This document shows positions 42,000-53,353 of a stretch of DNA of 64,000 bases, piece after piece. Numbering within the stretch: the first letter of the stretch is position 1; each line of letters begins with the position of its first letter. Source of the DNA: Blasia pusilla (lineage: Eukaryota > Marchantiophyta > Marchantiopsida > Blasiales). The stretch is from NCBI GenBank assembly GCA_050084515.1, contig CM114271.1, forward strand, positions 67,456,001 through 67,520,000, written 5' to 3'. A program made the position numbers and the translations under genes. Below the pieces are notes generated by a model. It saw nothing but the letters and a program-made list of their open reading frames with translations. It was not told where the DNA came from and ran no database searches.

Positions 42000-42800
42000 G
42001 TCCCCTATCCGCTCCGCTAGCCTCAGTAGCTCCGCGCACGTCTCTGGAATATGAGGCATATGAAAGAGGGCCTTTTCGGCGCTCAGCTTGAGTCCATTTT
42101 AGAAGATCACCTTCTTTGTAAACTCATACAGGGAAAGTGAGCTCATTTGTGAACTGAACTCTTACACATAATCGCTAAGGGACCCACTTTGCCGCCACCT
42201 TACAAACTCCATGCCATTGCGATACTCGTGATATTTTGGAGTGAATCGGTTACCAATCAACACCTTAAACTCTTCCTAACTCAAAGTTCATCTATGGCCC
42301 CAATGTTCTTTGCGGTGTGCCGTCCACCAGTAGAGAGCGTGATCCTTCAGGAACGTGACCACCACCTTGTCTTGCTCCTCTGCCCTTTGCGCTTCGAAGT
42401 AAAGTTTGAGTTCCGTTAGAAACTCCCTCACTTTCTGAGAACGCCCCATTCGTGTGAATGACATTAGAAAAATTTTCTTACAAAGCTTCTTGCCTGAATT
42501 AGAGGCTCCATTCGACTTAAGTTCAACGATCACCTTGCTATGTTGGGCCATCTTGTCCACCATCACCTTCATCAAATCCATCATTTGGATATAAAAGGCC
42601 GGGTCGTTTGAGTTTGGAGCCGAAGGCCCCGCGGAAAGATTTGCATTTGGGACATCCTCATGTCTGGGACTCGGCACTTTAGGAGTTGCTATCTCCTCCT
42701 CTGGCTCACGGTCAGTCCGTCTCTCAGCTTTTTTTATTTGACTCGCGGCTTCCTTCGTTCTTCCCCCTTGGTCGCCATTTGCGAGTCCTCGCTTTCTCAT
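42000..42800 (-). pseudogene. Gag of element C, broken
   Basis: Frame 42288-42800 covers the N-terminal half: a Lys/Glu-rich head, DPAFYIQMMDLMKVM, LKLYFEAQRAEEQDKVV and HALYWWTAHRKEH. The C-terminal half continues in other frames to about 42000 (EFKVLIGNRF-like and PHIPETCAELLRL-like parts). It is about 80% alike by eye to the forward copy at 48475-49314. Confidence 0.85.
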
Positions 42801-42911
42801 ATCTACTCCTCGTCTCTTGCGTTCCTCCTACAGCATCGAGGTCTCCCTACTTGACCTCTTCTCAAACGTCTAAAACTTAAACGACCCCAATCTCACGCTC
42901 ACCAAGGATTT

Positions 42912-42923
42912 GCTCTAATACCA
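42912..42923 (-). promoter_or_regulatory. Primer-binding site of element C
   Basis: Reverse strand TGGTATTAGAGC, two bases inside the 5' LTR end. This matches the plant initiator-tRNA-Met type site (TGGTATCAGAGC) with one change. Confidence 0.85.
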
Positions 42924-42925
42924 CG

Positions 42926-43941
42926 GGTCGTGCGCCTACTCTCCTTGAGCGTTAATCTTTGTTGTTGCGGAAGCGTGCGTTCAGAAGGACATGCTCTCAA
43001 CACTAATCTGCATCCCAAAACGCACTCTGGTTAGTCGGGTTTGGATCAATCAGGAGGCTAACTTTCCGAGTTCTCATCTCGGTCTCTCATCAAGCTCAAC
43101 CTTCCTAGTTTTGCGGTTTACAACATAGGCAAGTCTCGAAAGACTTGGGACAGACTTTTCTGGTCGGTTCACAAACCTCAAATGGCGTTTTGCGCCCAGC
43201 GGTTCCAATTGTCCAATGGAAATCCAATGAGTCCCTAATCGAGAAAAATGAATGACACAAAATGATCACGGATCGGAATCCAAGCGTGGCGTACAAAGTC
43301 CATTCCCTTGGATCAGGTTTGGGTTTCGAATTCCAACGCCAAATTCCTATTCCATCCCATGCCCTTGAGACGCCGTTTGGTGCTCAAAGTGGGGTTTGTG
43401 TTCCGAGAATCTTTTGAGAGACTCCGCCTTACTAGTACTTCTGGGGATCTCCGGGGTCTCCCTAACTTTAGGGAAAGACAGTGGCGCCCCTCAAATTGGC
43501 CCTCAACCTGATTGCTCTCACATTAATTTTTGGCCAATATCTAAGCCTATACTTGTGCATTTGCTGATATTTGTGGTGCATTGGAAGCGTCCCAAGATAA
43601 TCTTTCCAATGCATCCTTACTTGGAGCTAAAAGTTATGGACCAAAATATAGTCAAATTCCTCAAACGCTAGTCGTGTTCCAAAACTGGTTCTCACCTCTT
43701 TGGCAACCAACCTTCGAAGACTCAACTCATCTCAAGTCTTGGTTCGCGTTTGGTCTAGGTTTCCTGGTCGCGACCACTAACGCATGAAACACACAACTTT
43801 GTTCCACATTTTGTCTCTTGGACTTTTCCAAGAGACCTTCCAAAAGCCTCTCCAAAGCGCGATCATCGCAGCGTGAGTCCACTTGAGTTATGATGTTCCG
43901 CTTCGCGCCTATTTGGTGTGCGTTTGGTTATGAGGGTCACA
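42926..43941 (-). repeat. 5' LTR of element C (about 1016 bp)
   Basis: It starts TGTGACCCTC on the reverse strand and ends at GCACGACC before a two-base spacer and the primer-binding site. It aligns over its whole length with the forward LTR at 47296-48323. Confidence 0.85.
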
Positions 43942-44587
43942 AAAATACTTGTTCTATTTTGCGGCATGTGGTGCCCATGATAAAATGACCCCACTGCAGG
44001 CACTAGAAAGGAAAGTGTCTTCCTTGGTCTAGTCCTTGCAGCATCTAGAACATCTTGCCCAATAAGTTATTGAGGGATTTCTTGGGCTTGAACCTGTAGT
44101 TACATTTCAACAATTTTGGTAATAAGGAGTTGAAAGCAAGTAGCAAGTCTACACAGTTGTTGGAAAATACCGACAGAGAAATTGTAGCAAAATTCCTTAC
44201 TCAACGTAGTAGCATACTTGGTAATCATTATGAAAGTGCTCTTTTTCTTTGAGGAGCCTCCATGGAATATCATAATATATTAGTACATGAGCCCTAGCTT
44301 TTTTATCATCAATCTGATTACCTCTATCAACTTTCCCTGGGGCTGATTATGGGCAGAACAGGTTGACGTACTAGACATCACGAAAGGGACAATCAATGGG
44401 GAAGTTGCTTGCCAGAGTATTATCATAATCTGGTAACCGTCACAAGCAGGTACATTACCTTTCTTATCAAGATCACCTCACACGATGAAGAATTCAAGCC
44501 GTAGGAAAAATTTGTGATCAGCATCATGAGACCAAGCCAAAGTTAAATCTTGATCACCCACAACAAATTGCATCATATGATGAAAAG
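43942..44587. other. Sequence outside element C, unclassified
   Basis: No domain recognised. It may belong to the CACTA remnant that surrounds it. Confidence 0.35.
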
Positions 44588-44800
44588 TTGTGGCAAAGAG
44601 AAAAAGAGACTGCAAGGAACTTAGGGTTGAAGAAGCTTAGATGTCCATGTAATGAGTGCAAAGGGATGAAATTGTGGGTTATGCATGTCATAGAGAAACA
44701 TCTCATCATGTATAAAAGGTATCCTCCAGAAAGAATTTGGAGAAACACTCATGAGTATAATTCATCAGATGATGGGTGGAGGTCAAAACGTGAAAAATAG
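44588..44800 (+). pseudogene. CACTA transposase-associated N-terminal domain
   Basis: The frame has LRCPCNECKG, then H-x3-KHL and YPPERIWRNTHE. This fits the Cys-rich transposase-associated domain found at the N-terminus of plant En/Spm (CACTA) TNP2 proteins (usual pattern CPCxxC, then HL, then W..HGE). Only this domain is open. A TNP2 piece follows at 47.15 kb. Confidence 0.65.
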
Positions 44801-46176
44801 AAGTGTGCATGTGGATAGTCCTACCATAGGGATTAAATGTAATATAAGCAATCCTACGTCATGTGATCAATATTCATAGAATGATCAATGAAGCCTTTCA
44901 GAAATTTTAACAGGGAGGCAATGAGAAACCCCTTGATCGAGAAAGTAAGAGGTTTTTTAATTGCGTCCCTCGGAAGACTTATTAAGTTTTGTGGAAGAAC
45001 AATAGGGTTCAATTTATTCCATGGCGCTCTTAAAAGAACAGTAGGGTCTTTATATTAGTTTCCCTTCCATGGAAGACATTCACATAAGATAGGGTTAAAA
45101 CTCAAAAAATATATATAATACATATATGTTGCATAAATTTTATTTTTATTTATTTCAAATTTTATTTTATATAATAATTTTCCTCTCTAGATAGGAAATT
45201 CTTTGATTCTTTGCACGGAAATTTAGAGGGAAAAAAACTTTCATTTTTAAATGGTTTCTCCCCTTAACCATTTTCCCACTATTCCTCTCGAGTAGACTTG
45301 AACCGGGTTTGGGTTTAGGGGAAAACTTTCCAAGGAAAGACGAACAGTCGCCATTCGAAAGAGGAGCTTGCAAGCGGATTATAGGGAGGTTTGATGATCG
45401 AGCAGGCTTGATCAATCCTCTGTCAAATTCTTCAAGAATAGCGGACATGTTGAAAGCTTTCTTTGATCCATGGTAACCAACACCTACTTGTGAAGCAGCT
45501 CGTGAAGTTGCTCAAGGCATTTTTTTTTTCAATTGGATCTACATCCTGCTATACAGGGACCTCGAACGGACGGACTGTGCTTCTGTGTAATCGTTCGTGT
45601 ATGTCTATTGTTTTGGCTTATTGTTGAATTTGGTTCACCATTGCTCAACATTGGTCGGCTTATTGTTATCCACCCTCTTGTTTTGAGGCTGATTCAAGTA
45701 AGCATGTGACCTCTCTCACTTTTGATTCACATTTGGTTGTGGGGGAAATCAGATTTGGTCGTGAAAGAAAGATATTTGCAACCTAATGCGCCCAACAAAA
45801 ATTTTCCTCTCCTTGCTATCTCTCCGTTGTAGTCATGTGCTTCTCCATGGAGCCACCATGCGCCAATCTTGAACGAGCACTCAACTCTAGTATTCAGTTG
45901 CGCCTGTAGTTTTCCAACATGAAATGTGTGGTTGAAAGCTCAAACCAATGTTGTCTCTTATGGACAGTTGTGTATAGAGAGTCAGAAAAACAAATTTTGC
46001 TGCTTGTTGCCAATCATATTTTAATTTTTGAGCTCTACATAAATACTTGAAAATTTATAACTCTCTGTGAGCGTGGTTGTCAAGCAAAAGTGACCATTGT
46101 GGCGATTCCCCATGCAATTGTGCCTAGTGTAACTTATGAGGGCAAGGTTATCTATAAATCCACCCTTGTAAATTAG
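44801..46176. other. Unclassified sequence inside the CACTA remnant
   Basis: A reverse frame at 45167-45448 has no recognised domain. The rest is non-coding by eye. Confidence 0.35.
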
Positions 46177-46818
46177 TTGTCTTGCAATCCTTTCATGTCA
46201 AAGGACATGCTAACTCGAATAGCCCAAAAGACATATTACACTACTGGCAAGGGAAAGGAGTGTGATCCTAATTGCCCAACTTGTTTGGTTGATGTTGGTA
46301 GTGATATCGTAGTTTTTTTTGAATCTACAGCAGACGTTTGTCCTTCCACAAGATCAAAAAAGTCAAAGAAAAGGAAGGGAAAAGAGACACAACTTGCAAT
46401 GGAGGCAACAGTTGCAAAAAAGGAGTATTGGTTGGGGCGTATTATGTTTATGATTCAAAAGAATGGTACGCATTGATCAAGACCTCGTAGGGCCTTGGAC
46501 TTGATGGACATGCCTGTACCTCCTCTTGGATGGAAGGGAAGAATTTGTCATGTCATGTGTAATTGGTACAAGTCTTCCGGCCATAATAACAACAAAACCT
46601 TGTTCACCTATGATGCAATAGATGTGCAATGGATTGATATTGAAATGGTGATTACTAATGTGAGCTTGAAAATGAAATCAGGGGTACAAGATAGAATATA
46701 TATACTTGATTCAATTGACTCACATGCTTTGACTACAGACATTCAAAGTGTGAGTTTTTTTATGTTTGAGACATGTTGGATTCAATATTTTTATGGATTG
46801 TGCTTAGAGTGTACTTGA
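46177..46818 (+). pseudogene. Unrecognised coding remnant
   Basis: Two adjacent frames, 46177-46476 and 46495-46818, read as one protein broken by a stop. The first has a Cys-rich part (CDPNCPTC), a basic patch (SKKSKKRKGK) and ends VAKKEYWLGRIMFMI. The second has PVPPLGWKG, CNWYK and a hydrophobic tail. I do not recognise the family. Its position between two CACTA pieces suggests transposon cargo or a second CACTA gene. Confidence 0.4.
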
Positions 46819-47148
46819 CACTCCTGAATTGTGAGTAGGTTAGTGGGAGGGAGTAGGCTAGGGGGATGATAGATTGGTTGATTGAGCTTCTTGCTCCATT
46901 AGGGGTTGAATCCCCCTCTATCATAGTGTAAGGACAACATGTTGGATGTTACCTTAACTTGGTACTTTTCTTTTCTTTCAAGGCCTTATTTATTTGAAGT
47001 GATTGCTTTACTTAAAAAAATTAGGGTACCAAAAATGAAAAGTGACTCCTAAAGGGTGAGAAAAACAAGTTTTTCACTTATAAGTTAGGGGGTCTAGACC
47101 CTATAAACGTTGTAGGTGATGTAGAGCCTTTCATATAGTGCCCCCCCA

Positions 47149-47295
47149 TCACTGGGGATTCTAAGCAATGCAGAGAAATTGATCTTCAATGGCCAAAGTT
47201 CATGAATGAGCCTAGAAATTGTAGGCTTGGTTTGGCATTAGATGCGGTCAATCCATTCGGTAACAAGAATAGTGTGTGGTCAACTTGACCAGTAG
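47149..47295 (+). pseudogene. CACTA TNP2 transposase fragment
   Basis: One frame reads QWPKFMNEPRNCRLGLALD, then NPFGNKNSVWSTWPV. This matches the conserved TNP2 stretch (PEF..DPRNVRLGLASDGFNPFG....YSMWPV) of plant CACTA elements. It ends exactly where the LTR of element D begins (47296), so D inserted into this transposase. Confidence 0.75.
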
Positions 47296-48323
47296 TGTCG
47301 CGACCCTTATAACCAAACAACACCAAATAGGCGCCAAGCGAAACATCATAACTCAAGTGGACTCACGCTGCGATGATCCCGCTTGGGAGAGGCATTTGGA
47401 AAGGTCTCTTGGAAAAGTCCAAGAGACGAAATGCGGAACAGAGCTGTGTGTTTCATGCGTTAGTAGTCACGACCAAGAAACCTTGACCAAACGCGAGCCA
47501 AGACTTGGATGAGTTGAGTCTTGGAAGGTTGGTTGCCAAAGAAGTGAGAACCAGTTTTGGATCACGACTAGCGTTTAGGGAATATGATTATGTTTTAGAC
47601 CATAACGTTTAGCCCCAAGAGGCGTTTGGGAAAAATAAGGCGATATTGGAAAGTTTATTTTAAGACGCTTTCAACGCACTAAAGATCTCAGCAAACGCAT
47701 AAGTACAGACTGAGATATTGGCCAAAAAAATTTGTTAGAGCAATCGGGTTGAGGGCCAATTGGAGAGGCCCGGGTGTCTTTCCCTAAATATAGGGAACCT
47801 CGGAGATCCCCAGAAGTACGAGTAAGGGAGGAGTCTCTTCAAGATGTCTTGGAACACGAATCCCCACTTTGAGCACCAAACGGTGTCTAAGAGGCACATG
47901 ATGGAACGGGAGTTTGGCGTTGGAACTCGAAACCCAAACCTGATCCAAGGGAGTGGACTTTGTACGCCACACTTGGATTCCGACCCGAGATTCACTTTGT
48001 GCGAGTCCCGGTTAGGGACTCATTGGATGTCCATCGAACGGTTGGAACCACCAAGTGCAAAATGCCGTTTGAGGTTCTTGAACCAACCAGAAAGTCTGTC
48101 CCAAGTCTTTCGAGACTTGCCCATGTTGTAAACCACGAAACAAGGAAGGTTGAGCTTGATGAGAGACCGAGATGAGATCTCGGAAAGTTAGCCCACTGAT
48201 TGATCTAAGACCTGACTAACCAGAGTGTGTGTTTGGATGCAGATCAGCGTTGAGAGCGTGACCTACTGAACGCATGCTTCCGCAACAACAAGATTAACGT
48301 TCAAGGAGATTAGGCGCACGACA
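47296..48323 (+). repeat. 5' LTR of element D (1028 bp)
   Basis: It starts TGTCGCGACCC and ends GCACGACA, giving the short inverted ends TGTCG/CGACA. Two bases later comes the primer-binding site. It is homologous throughout to the reverse LTR at 42926-43941. Confidence 0.88.
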
Positions 48324-48325
48324 CG

Positions 48326-48337
48326 TGGTATCAGAGA
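48326..48337 (+). promoter_or_regulatory. Primer-binding site of element D
   Basis: TGGTATCAGAGA, two bases after the LTR end, complementary to the 3' end of initiator tRNA-Met. Confidence 0.88.
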
Positions 48338-48474
48338 AAATCCTTGATGAGCGTGATTTTGGGGTGGTAGAAGATCTAAATGTTTGAGAAGAACTCAAGG
48401 TAGCTTGAAGACCATGACGCTCGAAGAGGAACACAAGAGATAAGGAGGAGATATGAGAAAGTGAGGGCTCGCAA

Positions 48475-49314
48475 ATGGCGACCAAGGGCGAAGAACCAAG
48501 GAAGCCTCGAGTCAAAGCAAAAAAGCCGAGAGACGAATCAATGACGGACCGTGAGCTTGAGGTGGAGATTGCAACTCCCAAAGTGCCGAGTCCCAAACAT
48601 GAGGATATTCCAAATGCAAATCTTTCCGCGGGGCCTTCGGTTCCAAACTTAAACGACCCAGCCTTTTATATCCAAATGATGGGTTTGATGAAGGTGATGA
48701 CAGACCAGATGGCCAAACAGAGCAAGGTGATGGTAGAACTTAAGTCAAATGGAGCCTCTAGTTTTGGCAAGAAGCTCTGTAAGACAAATTTTCCAACGCC
48801 ATTCATAGGAATGGGGCGTTCTCGGAATGTGAGCGAGTTTCGAACGGAACTCAAACTTTATTTCAAAGCGCAAAAGTCAGATGAGCAAGACAAGGTGACT
48901 GTAGTGGTCACGTTTTTTAAGGATCACGCTCTCCACTGGTGGACGGCTCACCGTAAAGAACATCTAGGTCGTGGAAGAACTTTGAGTTGGGAAAATTTCA
49001 AGGAGTTGATTGGTAACCGATTCACTCCGGAATATCAGGAGTATGGCGATGGCATGGAGTTTATGAGGTTGCGCCAAAGCAGATCCCTTAGGATTAATGT
49101 GCGAGATTTCAATGCACTCATGAGCTCACTTTCCGCAGATGAGTTTACAAAGAATGTGATCTTCTTAAGTGGACTCAAACCGAGCACCAAAAAGGCCCTC
49201 TTTTGTATGCCTCATATTCCAGAGACGTGCGCGGAGCTTCTAAGGATAGCAGAGCGGATAGGGGATGATGAATTCCAAAGCCAAAAACCCTTTGAGCCGA
49301 AAAGTTTTTTCTAA
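48475..49314 (+). CDS. Retrotransposon gag (element D)
   Basis: An open 279-residue frame. The head is Lys/Glu-rich, then DPAFYIQMMGLMKVM, a coiled segment, and the gag core: FRTELKLYFKAQ, HALHWWTAHR, WENFKELIGNRFTPEY, MEFMRLRQ and HIPETCAELLRIAERI. It ends at the point where the zinc-knuckle part continues in another frame (49265-49510), so the normal gag-pol fusion is lost by a frameshift. This is the least damaged retrotransposon frame in the window. Confidence 0.85.
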   Translation: MATKGEEPRKPRVKAKKPRDESMTDRELEVEIATPKVPSPKHEDIPNANLSAGPSVPNLNDPAFYIQMMGLMKVMTDQMAKQSKVMVELKSNGASSFGKKLCKTNFPTPFIGMGRSRNVSEFRTELKLYFKAQKSDEQDKVTVVVTFFKDHALHWWTAHRKEHLGRGRTLSWENFKELIGNRFTPEYQEYGDGMEFMRLRQSRSLRINVRDFNALMSSLSADEFTKNVIFLSGLKPSTKKALFCMPHIPETCAELLRIAERIGDDEFQSQKPFEPKSFF

Positions 49315-49510
49315 GTTACCGAAAAACAAAGGGACATCCAAGAGGGTTTGGAATGGATGTGAGCGCAACCACGAAGGGTCTCTTGCCCCAGTAGCGAAAC
49401 GAGTGGAACTCAACGCGAAGCCAAGAGGGCCGCCATTCCCGAAGTCAACAAACGCCAAAGGGATTTGCTACAATTGTGGCGAACCGGGCATATGGCTAAG
49501 GAATGTGTGA
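49265..49510 (+). pseudogene. Zinc knuckle part of element D, frameshifted
   Basis: The frame reaches CYNCGEPG and then loses the HMAKEC half. The nucleotides for that half follow one base out of frame, so a single-base deletion next to 49486-49490 explains the break. Confidence 0.75.
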
Positions 49511-49610
49511 GGCCCAAGGTTAGTAAAACGGGTAAGATTGCATTGCTGCTAAGCACTTATTGGCATGAGATCTAGATACATCTCTCCAAGTCACCAAGAG
49601 AACGCCCAAT

Positions 49611-50051
49611 TTGGTTTACCTAGGATCCAAGATCGCTAATCGCGATGTGATGTTGCTCGTTGATATAGGTGATTCGCCCTCATTCTTGAGCCCGAGAATC
49701 GTGAAGACGTTGGGATTGCCAACCACTAAGGCGGATGAACCCATTAGGGTAGGATTTGCGGGAGGCAAGTCCCACCAGACCTCAGAGTTGGTTTTAGGGC
49801 TAGTTGTGGGATGCGGAGTATTCGAGTTGAAGGAGAATTTCACAGTTTGCGACATGGACGGGATCGATGGAGTCTTGGGGAACATGTTCTTGGATGCGTA
49901 TAAGGTGGAACTAGGGCAAAGACCTTTGAGTTTGAGCGTCTTGGTTAACGGTAAACGGACGGACGTCAGATTGGTTCGTGAGGTTCCTAGAAATACGGAG
50001 TTGATGAACGCTTTTTTTTTGCTAATCCTAGATGAAGGGGAGTGTCACTAA
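49611..50051 (+). pseudogene. Aspartic protease region of element D
   Basis: The frame begins VYLGSKIANRDVMLLVDIGDSPSF, where the usual DTGAS is DIGDS. It continues through DGIDGVLGNMFLDA to a spacer and a stop at about 50.05 kb. The counterpart in element C has a different change at the same site (DTDAS). Confidence 0.8.
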
Positions 50052-50099
50052 TTACGATTACTTCTCCATCATGTGAGAGGAGTTCAATCATATCTTAAG

Positions 50100-53000
50100 A
50101 TTTAAGAACTATTGATGATGTAGTTTATCCTATCTTCAAAGATACTCTTATTCAAATGGGACTTTTGGGGGATGATAGAGAGATCTTTTCTTGCTTTGAA
50201 GAGGCGCTTGTCATTTACATTGGTTATTCATTGCGTCTGCTCTTTCCAATCATTCTTCTATATAATACACCTTCTCGTCTGGCTCTCGTGTGGGAACATT
50301 TATAAGTTCCACTTACATAAGATCTTCTACATCAAAGGTGTGAGGTAATATACATGCCTTTTATTGAGTTATTTTTTTAATGATTTTTTTGTTATGTACT
50401 TTATTTATTTTTATCTTCTTAACATAGAATTGGAATTCCAAATCTTCTATTGGATATTTAGAAGATTGATCTTGCGTTATTGGAGGCCTATTACCATCTT
50501 CAAGATCATGATAAAAGTATAGCAAACATTTCTGACATGCCCGACCATATTTCCAAACTCGTGATTTATCTATTTTGCGTCTAGAGGAAGAAGAGCTCTC
50601 CTGCAATCATGATATGCTTCGTGAACATGTGAGAGCAAGAGAGATTTCTTTAAATAATGGACAACGAGCTATTTGGGATGTTATCCGTAATGCTTTTAAC
50701 GATATCTTACAAGATGTGTCACCTTCTGATAGTGAATACAATGTATAAAATATTATTGTATAATTTTTTATTGAACTTTTATTCCTTTCAAATTACTTTT
50801 TTGTAACTAAAAATATGGGGTTTTCAAGAACAAAATTTCTTTATTGATGGTCATGGAGGAACAAGAAATACCTTATTATACAACCTTCTTCTTGCAATGG
50901 TGCGGAGCTAGGGTCATATAGCTCTTGCACTTGCATCATTGGGGATTGTTGCTTTATTATTGGATGGAGGTCGCGATCGTATTGCTCATTCTCGATTCAA
51001 GATTCGCATCCTAAGTTCATGAAAGCTCCACTTGCAAGTAAGTCTAGATTTCAGATTTTTTTTGCCTTTTACTTTAGGCTTTATAGCATGCTTGTTTTTA
51101 TTGCTTCCTCTTATATTGTTTTGTTCTATATTTGCTAGTTGATTGGTCAATAATCATATGACACACCTTATATAGAAGGCGAAGTTCATCATGTGGGATG
51201 AAGCACTTATGACCCATTGTCATGCATTTGATGTTGTTAATCATACTTTCTAAGATATCATGGGTTTGATGGATCCTCGACTTATTTTTTGGGGGGAAGA
51301 TAGTTTTATTTGATGGTGACTTTTGACAACTTCTTCTAGTTGTTCGTCACAGAGATCATTTTACAATTGTGCGTGCAACACTTAGGAGATCTCTAATTTG
51401 GTCTAATGTAATTATGTAAGATTATTGAAACTCACTACCAACTTGAGAGTTTGTTCTTTACAAGGTATAAAAGAAGAAACCTTATATTTTGCCTTTTTCA
51501 TATCATATTTTTTTGTATTTCTTTTAAATATGACCTCATTCCTTCCTTTTTGTATTTAGGATATGCATGAGAAGAGCAAGAAGCGTTTACAATCTGGTTA
51601 TTAGAGGTTTGAGAGGGTCGTATACCATTACATTTGGACCTGGGAGAGGATTTTATACAAGTTTTGGATGCGATAATAGTTGAAACCACAAGGATCAATG
51701 ATCTCATTGACATTGTTTATGGACACGATGTTGATAAGTAGAGTGACATTGCTTTCTTGAGAGGTACATAGATTTTTTCGACAAAGAATACTACTATGGA
51801 TATTATAAATGTGGAAATCATGTCTTAATTTCCAAGAGAGATAATATTTATATTCTTAAATATCATTAATATATTTTTATTACCACATTGCTATATTATT
51901 TTATATAATCTCTTTTATCATTAATGCTTCAATTTGTATTTACGGGAGCGTACTTTCCACCATATGGATTCTAGACTTCATTTTGAATTTTAGTTGGCCA
52001 TGCATGGGTTGGGATCAAGTGTCAATATATTTGAGGGGGGAAATCTAGGGTTTATGGGCGTATTTGAGGTAATTAAATTTTTAGACATACTTTATAAATC
52101 ATCAAGTAATCCCCCTTGAATTTTTAGAACTTTCTTTTTCTTGTGGGTAAGTCAATTGTACACATTGATATGGGACGAGGAGATATACGTCTACCATTGT
52201 GGGCCCATGGAGATGGATGGGACTATGATTGTAACATGGTTGGTGAAGGTTATGCCACCATCTCTTAGGATGGGTGAATGCCATTGGCTACTCCATTTGG
52301 TAAGGGAGGTACTCATATATGGTAGGTCCTATATCCTACAGTTGGAAGTATATATTTTGTGGAGCGCTACATGGGTAGATTGAAGGGATTCATTCATAAC
52401 AAAGCTTGGGTGACACGTAGTATGGCGGAGAGATACTTGCTTTCAATTCTATACTCGAGGATGTCACTTTGAGGGTGTGATACATCATATGTGTAGAAAA
52501 TTGCTAAAGACTTGAACTTGACTATAACTCAATCTTCAATACTCCCCCTCAAACTCATATCGATATCTGTAACACCTAAATTATTTCTAAACATCTCAAA
52601 CTTATCTCTAGATAATGCCTTTGTAAGAATATCAGCAATTTACGGATGTGTACATATATACACGAGATCATTTTCGCTTGCGAGCACTTTCTTTCTATAA
52701 AATGGTAGTGCACCTCAAGATGCGTTGTTTGAGCATGAAACATAGGGTTATTAGCACTCTTGATGCTAATAATATTGTCTGCATATATTACACTAGGTCC
52801 TAAGTTATTAACACCAATCTGATCAAGTAATCGATGAAGCCACATCGCCTCACATGGTGTATTTTTTGCTCCTCTATACCCAACCTTTATTGAAGATAAA
52901 ACAACTGTAGGTTTCATGAGTGTTGATTCGATTTCGTAGGATGAGATTATGCTTGTTTATCCAACATATATTTTTAACAAATGTCTACCATCTTGTTTTC

Positions 53001-53353
53001 CACCTCATTCTTTGACTTTGAAGATTAGAGCTCTGACAATGCTATTACGGAATATGAACGGAGCAAAGGGACAAGCAAAGAATACTCGCTTGGTGATAAT
53101 GGATTTTAGTCGACATCTTCTAGATGCAACAATTATCACAGGAAAATACATTGGAGCTTGAGTGTTCGTTCCACACATCCCATTGATTGCATATGATTCC
53201 GGCCTACTTTTTGATTTGCGTCGATTTCAATCTACTATCCATCATGCTTCTGCAATGACGATTAATAGATTTGAAGATAAAAAATTAGAAAGAGTTGGTA
53301 TCTATTTGCCAAATCTAATATTTTCTCATGGGAAACTATATGTTTCTTGTTAA
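50100..53353 (+). mobile_element. Helitron remnant with PIF1-like helicase
   Basis: Broken frames on the forward strand give helicase motifs in order: MGLLGDDRE and SLRLLFPIILL (50.14-50.25 kb), NNGQRAIWDVI (about 50.65 kb), a damaged Walker A GHGGTRNT (about 50.84 kb; GPGGTGKT expected), ALASLGIVALLLDGGR (about 50.93 kb), Walker B IMWDEA (about 51.19 kb), FGGKIVLFDGDF (about 51.29 kb), and the C-terminal part at 52949-53353: PPHSLTLKIRA, LLRNMN, TRLVIMD, ATIITGKY, AMTINR and RVGIYLPN. This is the helicase half of a plant Helitron RepHel protein. About 1 kb of other sequence (about 51.9-52.93 kb) splits it. I did not see the Rep domain or the 3' CTRR end. Confidence 0.82.
52541..52917 (-). 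mobile_element. Ty1/copia fragment (RNase H end and polypurine tract)
   Basis: The reverse frame at 52576-52917 reads VGYRGAKNTPCEAMWLHRLL, VIYADNIISIKSANNP, FHAQTTHLEVHYHFI. This matches the C-terminal RNase H of plant copia elements (EYRGAA..TCEAIWLRRLL, YCDNQSAI, ARTKHIEVHYHF). A polypurine tract TTTGAGGGGGAGTATTG lies at 52541-52557, so the copia 3' LTR would start near 52.54 kb and run downward. The N-terminal side stops at the renewed Helitron helicase at about 52.93 kb. Confidence 0.82.

Larger units (their letters stand above)
37355..43941 (-). mobile_element. Chromodomain Ty3/gypsy retrotransposon (element C)
   Basis: Reading the reverse strand: 5' LTR (43941-42926), primer-binding site, gag (42800-about 42000), CCHC and protease (41998-41324), RT (41215-about 40500), RNase H (about 40500-40150), an out-of-order protease-RT piece (about 39955-39625), integrase (about 39640-38690), chromodomain (38618-38406), polypurine tract and a 3' LTR fragment. 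The chromodomain places it among chromoviruses. Stops and frameshifts break each part, so it cannot encode a full polyprotein. A truncated relative lies at 47.3-50.0 kb. Confidence 0.9.
47296..50051 (+). mobile_element. Truncated chromovirus retrotransposon (element D)
   Basis: Order: 5' LTR, primer-binding site, gag (48475-49314), broken CCHC knuckle, protease region (49611-50051). RT, RNase H, integrase and the 3' LTR are absent, and Helitron sequence begins within about 60 bp. It is of the same family as element C but in the opposite orientation. Confidence 0.88.
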
